A stretch of DNA of 64,000 bases. Origin: Planococcus sp. SK3692. GTDB taxonomy: Bacteria; Bacillota; Bacilli; Bacillales_A; Planococcaceae. A program made the translations under genes and the position numbers. The notes under the pieces were generated by a model, which saw only the letters and a list, made by a program, of their open reading frames with translations, searched no databases and was not told the origin of the DNA. The DNA is taken from positions 1 through 64,000 of the forward strand of contig NZ_JARCHV010000001.1 of assembly GCF_028890485.2 (NCBI RefSeq), read 5' to 3'. Position 1 is the first letter of the stretch. Every line of letters starts with the position of its first letter. Below, one piece after another: positions 55,574-62,789 of this stretch.

Positions 55574-56443
55574 ATGCCATACGGTTATGAAAAATACAGA
55601 TTGGATAACGGCATCAGCCCAAACACGGTTGTCCATGAAGTTCAATTGATCCGGGCGCTCTTTGCCTTTTTGCGAAAAACTTACAAAAAATCGGTGGAGC
55701 CCCATGAAATCCGCCCTTCTGATATTCAGCAATTCCTCCTGGAACAAAAAGAAGCCGGCATCAAAGACAGCACCTTGAACCGCAAATTGATTTATATCCG
55801 CCGCTGGTTCGACTATATGTGGCAGATCGGCAAGATTCCGAACGATTTTATGCCGAAATTCAAATTAAACCACAAACTTGATTTAAAGCCCCACGACATC
55901 GAAGTCGATTACGGCCATCTATTGAAAAAGAAGCCGGATGTGTTGAAGTCCGCGAAACTGCCACTCAATGCCAAGCTGCTTTACGTCTTTTACCTGAGAG
56001 GTTTGCGCCTTCGTGATATGGTGACGATTGATATCGATAACTTCCTGAATGATGCAGACGGCCTCCACCTGGACGTCGAAAAGAAAGACGGCTATCATTG
56101 CACGCTGCATTTCGATGAACATGAAGAAGCAGTGATGGAACAAGGGATCGAGCGGGCGAAAACCCGCGGCACGTCCTTTCTGTTATCGTCGAAAGTGAAA
56201 GATCAATTCACCAATTTTCAGATGGGTTCCCTATCTGACTACACCGAAGCACTCGCCGAATTTGTCGGCGCACCGATGCGTTCGGGTGATATCCGATTCG
56301 CCTATGTCCACCATTTGTATGCGGTGGAACACAAGAATCTGGAAGAGATTCAGGAAATCCTCGGGGTCTCGCTCGAATCCGCTTCCCGCATGTTGAAAGA
56401 TTCACTCGTGCGCATGAAACGGCAAGCTCATCCACCCGCATAA
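55574..56443 (+). CDS. Tyrosine-recombinase-like protein lacking catalytic residues
   Basis: Residues about 10-90 form the SAM-like core-binding domain (NGISPNTVVHEVQLIRALFA and DSTLNRKLIYIRRWFDYMW), and about 115-280 a XerC/D-type catalytic fold. The first Arg is plausible (FYLRGLRLRDMVTI), but the box II motif HxLRH is DIRFA and the final His/Tyr region (LLGH...Y in XerD) reads EILGVSLESASRML, with no nucleophilic Tyr. It therefore looks like a non-catalytic DNA-binding relative. ATG 55574 with GAGAGGTGA is preferred over 55568. No att site or mobile element surrounds it. Confidence 0.75.
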   Translation: MPYGYEKYRLDNGISPNTVVHEVQLIRALFAFLRKTYKKSVEPHEIRPSDIQQFLLEQKEAGIKDSTLNRKLIYIRRWFDYMWQIGKIPNDFMPKFKLNHKLDLKPHDIEVDYGHLLKKKPDVLKSAKLPLNAKLLYVFYLRGLRLRDMVTIDIDNFLNDADGLHLDVEKKDGYHCTLHFDEHEEAVMEQGIERAKTRGTSFLLSSKVKDQFTNFQMGSLSDYTEALAEFVGAPMRSGDIRFAYVHHLYAVEHKNLEEIQEILGVSLESASRMLKDSLVRMKRQAHPPA

Positions 56444-56482
56444 AAATCCACCCGTTCCAATTGGATCGGGTGGATTTTTATG
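56440..56482. terminator. Bidirectional terminator
   Basis: ATAAAAATCCACCCG pairs with CGGGTGGATTTTTAT, between the recombinase-like gene and the 35-aa minus-strand gene. Confidence 0.93.
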
Positions 56483-56526
56483 GATTCGTTTTTTTAATTT
56501 TAGGACTGTGCGCGTCTTACTGGATT

Positions 56527-56634
56527 TCAGGCAAGGAAGCCGAAATCGAACGCGAAGCTGAAAATGATGAGTGTGTGGATGACCGTAAACCATACACCTT
56601 GTCTGTTGAGTTTTTCCAGGTTTTCATATTGCAT
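56527..56634 (-). CDS. Tiny membrane peptide, 35 aa
   Basis: A minus-strand frame from ATG 56634 encoding MQYENLEKLNRQGVWF, then the hydrophobic TVIHTLIIFSFAFDFGFLA and stop. GGGGTG lies 6 bp before the ATG. A near-consensus promoter at 56662-56690 and a terminator at 56440-56482 complete a full transcription unit. A single membrane segment follows a charged N-terminus. I know no family for it. The combination of promoter, ribosome binding site and terminator makes it likely to be expressed. Confidence 0.65.
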   Translation of the reverse strand: MQYENLEKLNRQGVWFTVIHTLIIFSFAFDFGFLA

Positions 56635-56661
56635 GGAACACACCCCTTTTCTGTTTTGTTT

Positions 56662-56690
56662 ATTATAATTAGTTTTCAGAATATTGGCAA
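56662..56690 (-). promoter_or_regulatory. Promoter of the 35-aa gene
   Basis: On the minus strand TTGCCA (56690-56685) and TATAAT (56667-56662) are exactly 17 bp apart, 28 bp upstream of the start codon. Confidence 0.7.
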
Positions 56691-56780
56691 GTTAATTGTT
56701 CGTGTGTATTTTACTCTTAATTTTAGGCCTTTATAAGAGCCAAAAACGGGTATACTAGAAAAAAACAGGAGGCGATTGAA

Positions 56781-57323
56781 ATGAAAAAAGCATTGCTGGT
56801 AGTGGATTATACGGTGGACTTTGTCGCGCAAGACGGAGCATTGACATGCGGTGCTCCCGGACAAGAAATCGAGGAAGCGCTTTGTTTCATCACAGAGCAA
56901 TTTCTTGAAAACGGTGATTTGGTGGTCATGCCTGTTGATTTGCATGAAAAACATGATCCCTATCACCCTGAAACCAAGCTTTTTCCGCCCCATAACATCA
57001 AAGGAACAGATGGCCGCAAATTATACGGCCGGCTACAGGAAGTGTACGACCGCCATCAAGAAGACATCGTCTGGATGGACAAAACCCGCTATAGTGCATT
57101 CGCAGGAACACGCCTTGAACTCATCTTGCGGGAACGCAAGATCGAAGAACTTCATATCATCGGCGTCTGCACAGACATTTGTGTATTGCACACGGCAATC
57201 GATGCATATAATGAAGGTTTTCAAATTGTGATCCATGAACAGGCCGTCGCAAGCTTCGACGAAGCCGGCCATCGCTATGCCATGCGGCACTTTGAAACTA
57301 TTTTAGGCGCCCATATACGATAA
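56781..57323 (+). CDS. pncA: Nicotinamidase/isochorismatase-family cysteine hydrolase
   Basis: Probably converts nicotinamide to nicotinate for NAD salvage. The catalytic triad is visible: Asp in LLVVDYTVDFV (residue 9 region), Lys in MDKTRYSAFAGT (about 100), and Cys in IIGVCTDICVLHTAID (about 134). PVDLHEKHDPYHPETKLFPP provides the metal-binding Asp/His set that marks nicotinamidases. At 180 aa it matches B. subtilis YueJ. AGGAGGCGA precedes ATG 56781. It is a single gene. Confidence 0.85.
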   Translation: MKKALLVVDYTVDFVAQDGALTCGAPGQEIEEALCFITEQFLENGDLVVMPVDLHEKHDPYHPETKLFPPHNIKGTDGRKLYGRLQEVYDRHQEDIVWMDKTRYSAFAGTRLELILRERKIEELHIIGVCTDICVLHTAIDAYNEGFQIVIHEQAVASFDEAGHRYAMRHFETILGAHIR

Positions 57324-57338
57324 TTTTTACTGTTCCAT

Positions 57339-57364
57339 GTTTTAAAAGTCCTGAATGTGGTTAT
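57339..57364 (+). promoter_or_regulatory. Possible SigB promoter
   Basis: GTTTTA (57339-57344) and GGTTAT (57359-57364), 14 bp apart, resemble the SigB consensus GTTTAA-N13-15-GGGTAT. The downstream gene is of a stress-associated family. Confidence 0.45.
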
Positions 57365-57418
57365 ACATAGAGTGTAGCACTTATACAATACAACATTTTG
57401 AAGGAGCTGGAAAAAAAC

Positions 57419-57682
57419 ATGGGAATCATTTTATATCTAATCATGGGCGGTATCATCGGTTGGCTAGCCGGCCTAATCCTCGGGAAAGACATTCCTGGCG
57501 GTATTATCGGTAACATCATTGCAGGTATCATCGGTGCATGGCTAGGCGGCTTGCTCCTAGGCGACATGGGGCCAGTTGTTTGGGACGTAGCGATCATCCC
57601 GGCATTGATCGGCGCATTGATCTTCGTCTTCGTTCTTAGCTTGATCCTTGGATCAATGAACAAAGGACGTAAACGCGCATAA
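57419..57682 (+). CDS. GlsB/YeaQ/YmgE-family stress membrane protein
   Basis: An 87-aa, Gly-rich membrane protein with three hydrophobic segments: IILYLIMGGIIGWLAGLILG, GGIIGNIIAGIIGAWLGGLL and WDVAIIPALIGALIFVFVLS. This pattern defines the GlsB/YeaQ/YmgE (transglycosylase-associated) family, often induced by general stress. The frame can be opened at TTG 57398, but the Met at 57419 starts the conserved region. AAGGAG is 12 bp away. A SigB-like promoter precedes it. Confidence 0.87.
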   Translation: MGIILYLIMGGIIGWLAGLILGKDIPGGIIGNIIAGIIGAWLGGLLLGDMGPVVWDVAIIPALIGALIFVFVLSLILGSMNKGRKRA

Positions 57683-57719
57683 TAAAAAGAGTGGACTTCG
57701 GTCCACTCTTTTTTATTAT
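57679..57719. terminator. Bidirectional terminator
   Basis: ATAATAAAAAGAGTGGAC pairs with GTCCACTCTTTTTTATTAT around a TTCG loop. It overlaps the last codons of the minus-strand transglycosylase gene. Confidence 0.93.
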
Positions 57720-58363
57720 GAATTATTATATTGTTCTTCAAAGCGCCCGTAATAATGCAAGATGTCTTCCACGTATTCATCACTATGGTTGTAGCGGTAA
57801 ATCGCGCGCTCTAAGTCCCCTTCTGCCGCACCGTTTTGCGCCAAGTAATTGGCGGCGCTGTGAAGGGCGTCTTCCAAATCGTAAGGGTCAGCTAAACCGT
57901 CGCCATTGGCATCTACGCCGTAACCGCCGTATTTTGCAATGACTTGCGGATTGGTCTTATCCGCTTCGGGAATTTCTCCTTGCCCTTGACCTGAACAGGT
58001 CGGGTGGCTCCAGCCGACAAATGTGCAAGGCATGAACTGCATATGCCCTTCCGCTCCGACCGGCGACAACAGCGGATCCATCGTTGAGAATTTCGTTTCA
58101 ATGCGGTGATGGGCAGCAAGTAATGTCCATGGGATTTCGTAGCGATCAGCCGCTTCTTGGTATAGCGTGATATTTTCTTCTGGAAACGGCACTTCAAACA
58201 CACGGTCCTGCCCTTTTTGCACCGTTTCTTTCACGGTATCACCGTAATAGGAATACGCCACTACCGCGAGCAGCGTAAACGCCACAATCGCTGCCGGAAC
58301 AAAGGCCAATAGCAGAAGGAATCTTAAAATAAGCGAAGTTTTTTTTCGTTTTTTCTGTTTCAT
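57716..58363 (-). CDS. Membrane-anchored lytic transglycosylase/lysozyme-like protein
   Basis: A wall-acting protein of 215 aa. Residues about 12-38 form a membrane anchor (LRFLLLLAFVPAAIVAFTLL). The lysozyme-like domain follows: IPWTLLAAHHRIETKFS with the presumed catalytic Glu, SPVGAEGHMQFMPCTFVGW, DANGDGLADPYDLEDALHSA and AIYRYNHSDEYVEDIL. This resembles SLT/CwlT-type transglycosylases that cleave the glycan strand. CAGATGAAACAG has only a weak ribosome binding site (AGGTGTGAACAG). Converges on the GlsB-like gene. Confidence 0.85.
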   Translation of the reverse strand: MKQKKRKKTSLILRFLLLLAFVPAAIVAFTLLAVVAYSYYGDTVKETVQKGQDRVFEVPFPEENITLYQEAADRYEIPWTLLAAHHRIETKFSTMDPLLSPVGAEGHMQFMPCTFVGWSHPTCSGQGQGEIPEADKTNPQVIAKYGGYGVDANGDGLADPYDLEDALHSAANYLAQNGAAEGDLERAIYRYNHSDEYVEDILHYYGRFEEQYNNS

Positions 58364-58511
58364 CTGTTCACACCTATAGTTTCTTTTGCCTCAGTTTACC
58401 ACAGCAGCCCAGCCTTTGCCCGTTTGCCACGAGCAATCGGCAATGCCTGAAGCAGGAGATTAATCATTCAGAGAGAATAGGTATTATAAGAATTGGAAGG
58501 AGGAGTAAGCA

Positions 58512-58901
58512 ATGTGGGAAGATTTTAAGAAATTCGCTTTAAAAGGAAATGTACTGGATTTAGCAGTGGCCGTGGTCATCGGAGCCGCATTCGGTAAAAT
58601 CGTCACCTCATTGGTCGAAGACATCATCATGCCTGGGGTCGGAATTTTACTTGGGGGATTCAGTGTCGAAGATTTGACTTATACCTTTAATGGAGCGGAA
58701 CTCCGCTATGGCGCATTCACACAATCCGTCATCGACTTTTTCATCATTGCGTTCTCTATTTTCATGGTGATTCGTTTATTTACACGCTTGAAACGCCAAA
58801 AAGATGTACCCGCTGAGGAAGAACCGGAAGTGCTCGACAAAAAAGAAGAGCTGTTGGTCGAAATTCGCGATCTTCTAGCAAAAGAAAAAACCGGCCTATG
58901 A
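58512..58901 (+). CDS. mscL: Large-conductance mechanosensitive channel
   Basis: MscL opens under membrane tension and releases solutes on osmotic downshock. The N-terminal WEDFKKFALKGNVLDLAVAV, the first membrane helix VIGAAFGKIVTSLVEDIIMP, the periplasmic loop and the second helix VIDFFIIAFSIFMVIRLF are all typical. The C-terminal helical bundle ends RDLLAKEKTGL. At 129 aa it is normal. GGAAGGAGGAG precedes ATG 58512. It is a single gene. Confidence 0.96.
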   Translation: MWEDFKKFALKGNVLDLAVAVVIGAAFGKIVTSLVEDIIMPGVGILLGGFSVEDLTYTFNGAELRYGAFTQSVIDFFIIAFSIFMVIRLFTRLKRQKDVPAEEEPEVLDKKEELLVEIRDLLAKEKTGL

Positions 58902-58944
58902 CCGGTTCCCCTAGCTGCCGAGTTGTTTCGGTAGCTTTTCTTTT
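58886..58944. terminator. Two terminator hairpins between mscL and the Sco gene
   Basis: AACCGG (58889-58894)/CCGGTT (58902-58907) works as a minus-strand terminator for the Sco gene. AGCTGCCGA (58913-58921)/TCGGTAGCT with a T-rich tail works for mscL. Confidence 0.7.
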
Positions 58945-58947
58945 ATT

Positions 58948-59505
58948 TCACTGTGCCAGTCCCTGCATGTCTTCGATGATTTCTGCAGTCGGCACTTGTT
59001 CGAAACCGTCGTAATTGCCGACGACTTCGCCTTGCCGGTCAACCAAGTAAAACGACGTGCCGTGGATGACCTGGTCGCTGTTTGGGTCATTCTTGACCAA
59101 GGACTTGAAATTCTCTGTCGCAAATTCCGAAATTTCATCCTGCGAATAGCCCGTCAGCAAATGCCATTTGCTTTCGTCGGGAATCGGATAATGCGACAAA
59201 TATTCGCGCATTTTTTCTGGTGTGTCTTCTTTTGGATCTACGCTGAATGCGACAATCTTATAGTCGCTCAATCCTTGCGCTTCCATTTCCTTCTGCAAAT
59301 CAGCCATATTGAACGTCATCGGTGGGCACACTGTCTCACAATTTGTGAAGACAAATGTCGCCAGCCAAGGAGTCCCTTCCAAATCTTCTTTGCTCAATTG
59401 TTCGCCACGGTGATCGGTATAATTGAAATCTTCGACCATATCCGCGCCGCATGCTGCGAGAAACAGCATCAGTGCCGACAATAGCACCGCCCATTTCCAC
59501 TTCAT
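58948..59505 (-). CDS. Sco1/SenC-family copper-binding lipoprotein
   Basis: A membrane lipoprotein with a thioredoxin fold; Sco proteins (YpmQ in Bacillus) deliver copper to the CuA site of cytochrome oxidase. The lipobox LFLAACGAD follows an N-terminal hydrophobic stretch (KWKWAVLLSALMLFL). The copper motif is FVFTNCETVCPPMTFNM (CxxxC), with the distal His in DQVIHGTSFYLVDRQGE. The frame opens at 59721, but GGGGGC before ATG 59505 and the lipobox set the start. 185 aa. Confidence 0.9.
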   Translation of the reverse strand: MKWKWAVLLSALMLFLAACGADMVEDFNYTDHRGEQLSKEDLEGTPWLATFVFTNCETVCPPMTFNMADLQKEMEAQGLSDYKIVAFSVDPKEDTPEKMREYLSHYPIPDESKWHLLTGYSQDEISEFATENFKSLVKNDPNSDQVIHGTSFYLVDRQGEVVGNYDGFEQVPTAEIIEDMQGLAQ

Positions 59506-59600
59506 ATAATTGCCCCCACTCTGGTAACTGCCTATATCATAGCCGAACAAACGCTTGAAAACAATCCGGGTTGTCGCTTCAGAAATCACAACTTTGTGAA

Positions 59601-59729
59601 TTACGGCGCCTTCATCGTAATGAGCGCATCGTGGATCGCCACAAGTTTTCCTTCCACGCGGTGCATCAGGTAAAACGAAACGAATATCGGAAATCCGAGT
59701 TCCTGTATCCATTGCATCCACTCCTGCAT
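59601..59729 (-). CDS. YvrJ-family protein, 42 aa
   Basis: A minus-strand frame from ATG 59729 with AAAGGAGG 8 bp upstream, ending at TAA 59601. The product MQEWMQWIQELGFPIFVSFY then LMHRVEGKLVAIHDALITM fits the short YvrJ family: one membrane segment with GFPI and a Leu-x-x-Arg-x-E pattern after it. It follows DUF2922 and DUF1659 genes on the same strand, the standard order in Bacillaceae, although a terminator-like hairpin lies between. Function is unknown. Confidence 0.8.
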   Translation of the reverse strand: MQEWMQWIQELGFPIFVSFYLMHRVEGKLVAIHDALITMKAP

Positions 59730-59754
59730 CGAAGCGCCTCCTTTCTTTCTAAAA

Positions 59755-59783
59755 AAGCCTTCCCGCATTAGCGGGAAGGCCTT
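59755..59783 (-). terminator. Terminator between the DUF2922 and YvrJ genes
   Basis: GCCTTCCCGC (59759-59768) pairs with GCGGGAAGGC, with T-run on the minus strand. It would reduce readthrough into the YvrJ gene. Confidence 0.85.
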
Positions 59784-59788
59784 GTTCT

Positions 59789-60004
59789 TTAAACTTCGTA
59801 TTCGACGACGTTACGTTCGACGACGCGTGCGCCTTTGGCCAGCGCAAACGGTGAACCGCCGACTTCAAAAATATTCTGTGCGACGATCGACTGCATGCCG
59901 GTGATGATTTCCTGCGCCGTCAAATCTTCGCGCGGTTCATCGACCGTCAAGGTGACCGCTTTGTTTGCGGCTGTTTCAAAAATCAATTCCAGTGTCTTTG
60001 CCAT
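59789..60004 (-). CDS. DUF2922 family protein
   Basis: A 71-aa protein that begins MAKTLELIFETAANKAVTL and has the family phrase VDEPREDLTAQEIITGMQS, ending ARVVERNVVEYEV. DUF2922 proteins are small, soluble and of unknown function, and almost always sit beside DUF1659 and YvrJ genes. GAGGAGTGGGG precedes ATG 60004. It follows the DUF1659 gene by 18 bp. Confidence 0.87.
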   Translation of the reverse strand: MAKTLELIFETAANKAVTLTVDEPREDLTAQEIITGMQSIVAQNIFEVGGSPFALAKGARVVERNVVEYEV

Positions 60005-60022
60005 GTGCCCCACTCCTCTTCA

Positions 60023-60241
60023 TTATTGGTAGATGCTCGAACTAGAGATTTTCTCCAATTCCATAAGCGGTTTCGTGCCGAATGTTTCCAATACTTGCGC
60101 CGCCTGGAAAATCCCATCGGCAGTAGCTGCTTCCGCCACGTTTTGATACGCTTTGACTTTGCGCTTCAAACGCCCATTTTCGTCAAGCCCGGTGTCAAAC
60201 GTCAAGCGCATGCTTGCGTTCTTAAAATCGCTGAATGCCAT
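60023..60241 (-). CDS. DUF1659 family protein
   Basis: A 72-aa protein with the DUF1659 pattern: SMRLTFDTGLDENGRLKRK, AYQNVAEAATADGIFQAAQV and LMELEKISSSSIYQ. Function unknown. AAAGGGGGTGAGC precedes ATG 60241. It is the first gene of the DUF1659-DUF2922-YvrJ trio. Confidence 0.87.
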   Translation of the reverse strand: MAFSDFKNASMRLTFDTGLDENGRLKRKVKAYQNVAEAATADGIFQAAQVLETFGTKPLMELEKISSSSIYQ

Positions 60242-60359
60242 AATGCTCACCCCCTTTCATTCGCTATATAGACATAAACGCGAAAAAAGGATACATTTCA
60301 GGTGAATTTTTTTTCGTAGGCTTCTATAATGGTATAGAGAATGATTGAGGTGAGACGAA

Positions 60360-60794
60360 GTGGAATTAGAAGGCTGGTTTTTATGGTTCATATTATTTTG
60401 GGTCGTTGTGTTGGTCGGGCTGTTTGCGATCGGCGGCTATTTTATGTTCCGGAAATTCCTGAAATCGATGCCAAAAGAAGACGGCTTGTCGGATTTGAAC
60501 TGGGAAGAATACTACGTAGAGAAAACGATCCACCTATGGGGAGCCAAAGAAAAAGAGCTATTGAATGAACTCGTGCAGCCAGTTCCGGACTTGTTCCGCC
60601 CGGTAGCGAAACAAAAAATCGCAGGCCGCATCGGTGAGATTTTACTTGAGGAAAAAGCCAAGAAAATGGAAATGCAACATATCATCCGTGGCTATATCCA
60701 AGCGACGCCAAAACGCGACCACAAATTTTTGCGCAAAAAAATGGCGGAACTCGAAATCGACCTCACCCCCTATGAGCAATATTTTGAACAATAA
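60360..60794 (+). CDS. yneK: DUF2621 membrane protein (YneK-like)
   Basis: A 144-aa protein with one N-terminal membrane segment (WFLWFILFWVVVLVGLFAI) and a charged helical cytoplasmic part (DLNWEEYYVEKTIHLWGAKE, PVAKQKIAGRIGEILLEEKA). It corresponds to B. subtilis YneK by length and by its place next to ccdC (yneJ). In B. subtilis it is linked to a sporulation-associated interval; here it is retained although the spore genes are missing. Starts at GTG 60360 with GAGGTGAG upstream. Confidence 0.82.
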   Translation: MELEGWFLWFILFWVVVLVGLFAIGGYFMFRKFLKSMPKEDGLSDLNWEEYYVEKTIHLWGAKEKELLNELVQPVPDLFRPVAKQKIAGRIGEILLEEKAKKMEMQHIIRGYIQATPKRDHKFLRKKMAELEIDLTPYEQYFEQ

Positions 60795-60799
60795 ACATG

Positions 60800-60837
60800 A
60801 AAAAACGCTGCTCCCTATTCGGGAACAGCGTTTTTTT
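60800..60837 (+). terminator. Terminator copy 1 (38-bp direct repeat)
   Basis: AAAAACGCTG-TTCCC-type hairpin with T-run, 5 bp after the yneK stop codon. All 38 bases are identical, in the same orientation, to 61074-61111. Confidence 0.92.
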
Positions 60838-60929
60838 AAAGTATTTATGAATTCTGTGATTTGCTGTGAATAAAAAGGAGATCACTTATTCTATATTTAA
60901 AGCTCAGTGTTCTCTCCAAGTATTTGGAG

Positions 60930-61050
60930 AAGCGTTCGCTCGACTCCAGTGGATTAGCGAGACGACCGAGACCCCGCAAGACGCAAAGCGGCTGAGGAGG
61001 CTTGGGCGCGAGCCCACGGAAAGCGAGCGATAAGCTTCGGAAAATACGAG
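60930..61050. repeat. Bacillaceae-type REP/structured repeat element
   Basis: The stretch GCGTTCGCTCGACTCCAGTGG, then GAGACCCCGCAAGACGCAAA, GGCTGAGGAGGCTTG and CCACGGAAAGCGAGCG follows the wording of the dispersed repeats seen in many Bacillaceae genomes (CGACTCC-GTGGG / GAGACCCCGCA / GAGGAGGCT / CGGAAAGCGAG). It is non-coding; an ORF read through it is spurious. It is preceded by a small hairpin TCTCCAA-GTAT-TTGGAGA (60913-60930). Confidence 0.75.
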
Positions 61051-61073
61051 TTCTTACCTTTCTCGACAAGCTA

Positions 61074-61111
61074 AAAAAACGCTGCTCCCTATTCGGGAAC
61101 AGCGTTTTTTT
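61074..61111. terminator. Terminator copy 2 (38-bp direct repeat)
   Basis: Identical 38 bases to copy 1. On the minus strand it encodes the last residues and stop of CcdC (KNAVPE) and then forms its terminator. Confidence 0.9.
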
Positions 61112-61595
61112 GTCCTGCAATCAATTGGTATTTGCGCAGCATCGCAAGACGCCACGGCACAAGCATGCCAAAAGCGAGCAGCCAGAACATGCCGCCTAGC
61201 TCCCCGACGTCAATCGACGAGCTAAGGATGACTTTCGCCAGCAAGCGCACGAGCAGTAACCCGAGCAAGATGAAGACGAAAGCTTTTGAGCGCTTTAAAT
61301 AGATTTCCCCGTCTCGCACTTCAAATTTCGATGTGCGGATCAAGATAACCGAAAACAAAGCCCCGACAAGCAATGCTTCTATGATTTGCAGCGGCGCCAC
61401 CCGAAAAAAAGGAAAAATGAACATCAAGGCACCAGTCGACATGAACAAAGGCGGCAAGATGATCTTTTTGACCGATGCCGGTTTTTTCGCCGATTTCGAC
61501 CGGACGATGATGGCGAGCGTCCCCATGACAAGCGCGCCGATGGTTGTAACAGCTAGAAAGACAGCCGGCGGGATGCTATTGAATAATTCATCCAT
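61089..61595 (-). CDS. ccdC: CcdC-like membrane protein
   Basis: A 168-aa membrane protein (YneJ/CcdC of Bacillus), encoded with CcdA and found with cytochrome c maturation genes, although not essential for it. About five membrane segments are present; FLAVTTIGALVMGTLAIIV, FMSTGALMFIFPFFRVAPLQ and SKAFVFILLGLLLVRLLAK are typical. GGAGG before ATG 61595 sets the start, overlapping the thioredoxin-like gene by 8 bp. Its last codons form part of a terminator that has a duplicate 0.27 kb away. Confidence 0.87.
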   Translation of the reverse strand: MDELFNSIPPAVFLAVTTIGALVMGTLAIIVRSKSAKKPASVKKIILPPLFMSTGALMFIFPFFRVAPLQIIEALLVGALFSVILIRTSKFEVRDGEIYLKRSKAFVFILLGLLLVRLLAKVILSSSIDVGELGGMFWLLAFGMLVPWRLAMLRKYQLIAGQKNAVPE

Positions 61596-61911
61596 CCAGT
61601 TGTGCCTCCAATTCGCCGAGGCGGCTCTCCAGTTCATCCATTCGCACGAAACGGGCAAAACGCAACTGCTCTTTCCCGTCTTTAAACAAGATGACTACAG
61701 GTGCCGTGAACAGCATCAACTGTCCGGCGATTTCCGGAACGCGCGCCGCATTCACCAAATAGAACGGAATGGATGCATCCTGCTCCAATCCCTCGACTTG
61801 TGGCTTTAGCCCCTCGCATACCGAGCAATGATCGGTTTTGACGAACAGCAGGAACGATTCGCGATTTTCTATTTTCTGTTGGAATTGATCCATTGAAGAA
61901 ATGGTTTCCAT
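61588..61911 (-). CDS. Thioredoxin-like protein
   Basis: A 107-aa thioredoxin-fold protein without a signal peptide. The active site is TDHCSVCEGLKPQVEGL (CxxC), and the usual cis-Pro motif is TAPVVILFKDGKE. It lies 15 bp after ccdA and overlaps ccdC, in the place where B. subtilis has the CheY-like yneI. It may feed electrons to CcdA, a membrane thiol shuttle; that is inferred from operon position. Confidence 0.86.
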   Translation of the reverse strand: METISSMDQFQQKIENRESFLLFVKTDHCSVCEGLKPQVEGLEQDASIPFYLVNAARVPEIAGQLMLFTAPVVILFKDGKEQLRFARFVRMDELESRLGELEAQLDG

Positions 61912-61926
61912 GTCATCACCTACTTT

Positions 61927-62637
61927 TTAGAATCCTTGGAAATCCCCGAAAATCGGGCTTAAAATGCGAATGATGTAGGTCATGCCGTCAAAGAACAGCA
62001 AGATCCCTACCGCAATCATGATGAATCCGCCGACTTTCATAATCGTGCTGTGATGCTTGCGCAGCCAGCCGAGGCGGGTAACGAAAAACGACAAAACGAA
62101 AAACGGAATCGCAAAGCCTAGAACGTAGGCGAGCATATACCAAATGCCCGATCCAGGGTTGGTCGCAGCGAGCGCATAAATGGCCGCTGTAATCGGACCC
62201 GTGCAAGGGGTCCAGCCGGCCGCAAACGCGAGGCCGATGACGAAAGTGCCCAAAAATCCGGATGGCCGGTTCTTGAACGAGAATTTGCGGTCTTGCATCA
62301 AGAATTTCGGAGTGAAGACCCCAACGATCATCAAGCCGAAAATAATGATGAACAAAGCGCCCACTTGGCGGATCAATTCATCATAGCGTACGAACCATTC
62401 ATAAAAGAACGATGTGCTGAAGCCCAAGGCGATGAAAATGGTGGAAAATCCTAATAGGAAAAACAATGTATGGAACATTCCACGGCGCTGCATCACTTTC
62501 CGGTCATTTTTAATCTCATCCATGGTCATGCCTGTAATATAAGATAAAAAGGCAGGATACAAAGGCAATGTACATGGCGAGATGAAACTTAAGAATCCGG
62601 CACCGAAAGCCAAAAGTAAATTAATATCGGTTGCCAT
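61927..62637 (-). CDS. ccdA: Cytochrome c biogenesis protein CcdA
   Basis: CcdA carries reducing power across the membrane to extracytoplasmic thioredoxins such as ResA. Six hydrophobic segments and the two conserved Cys motifs are present: [19 protein letters not shown] near the N-terminus and [19 protein letters not shown] near residue 155. At 236 aa it equals Bacillus CcdA. GAGAGGAGCG precedes ATG 62637. It heads the ccdA-trx-ccdC operon. The TlpA/ResA-like protein at 17922 is a candidate electron acceptor. Confidence 0.95.
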   Translation of the reverse strand: MATDINLLLAFGAGFLSFISPCTLPLYPAFLSYITGMTMDEIKNDRKVMQRRGMFHTLFFLLGFSTIFIALGFSTSFFYEWFVRYDELIRQVGALFIIIFGLMIVGVFTPKFLMQDRKFSFKNRPSGFLGTFVIGLAFAAGWTPCTGPITAAIYALAATNPGSGIWYMLAYVLGFAIPFFVLSFFVTRLGWLRKHHSTIMKVGGFIMIAVGILLFFDGMTYIIRILSPIFGDFQGF

Positions 62638-62789
62638 TCGAACACGCTCCTCTCTCTCACGAACTCTATCTTATCAGAGATGGTGCGCAAAAACCGCCAA
62701 ATTGCCTGTGAAATCTTTATGGACATTTCTGTAATCTTCACTCTTTTGCCCTATATGTTAAGGATACACGCAAAGCGCCAAAGCGCCAT

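Noticed and set aside
60845..61120. 91-aa minus-strand ORF across the REP element
   Set aside because: Its sequence is just a reading of the structured repeat and a terminator; such ORFs recur at every copy of this repeat type and have no ribosome binding site.
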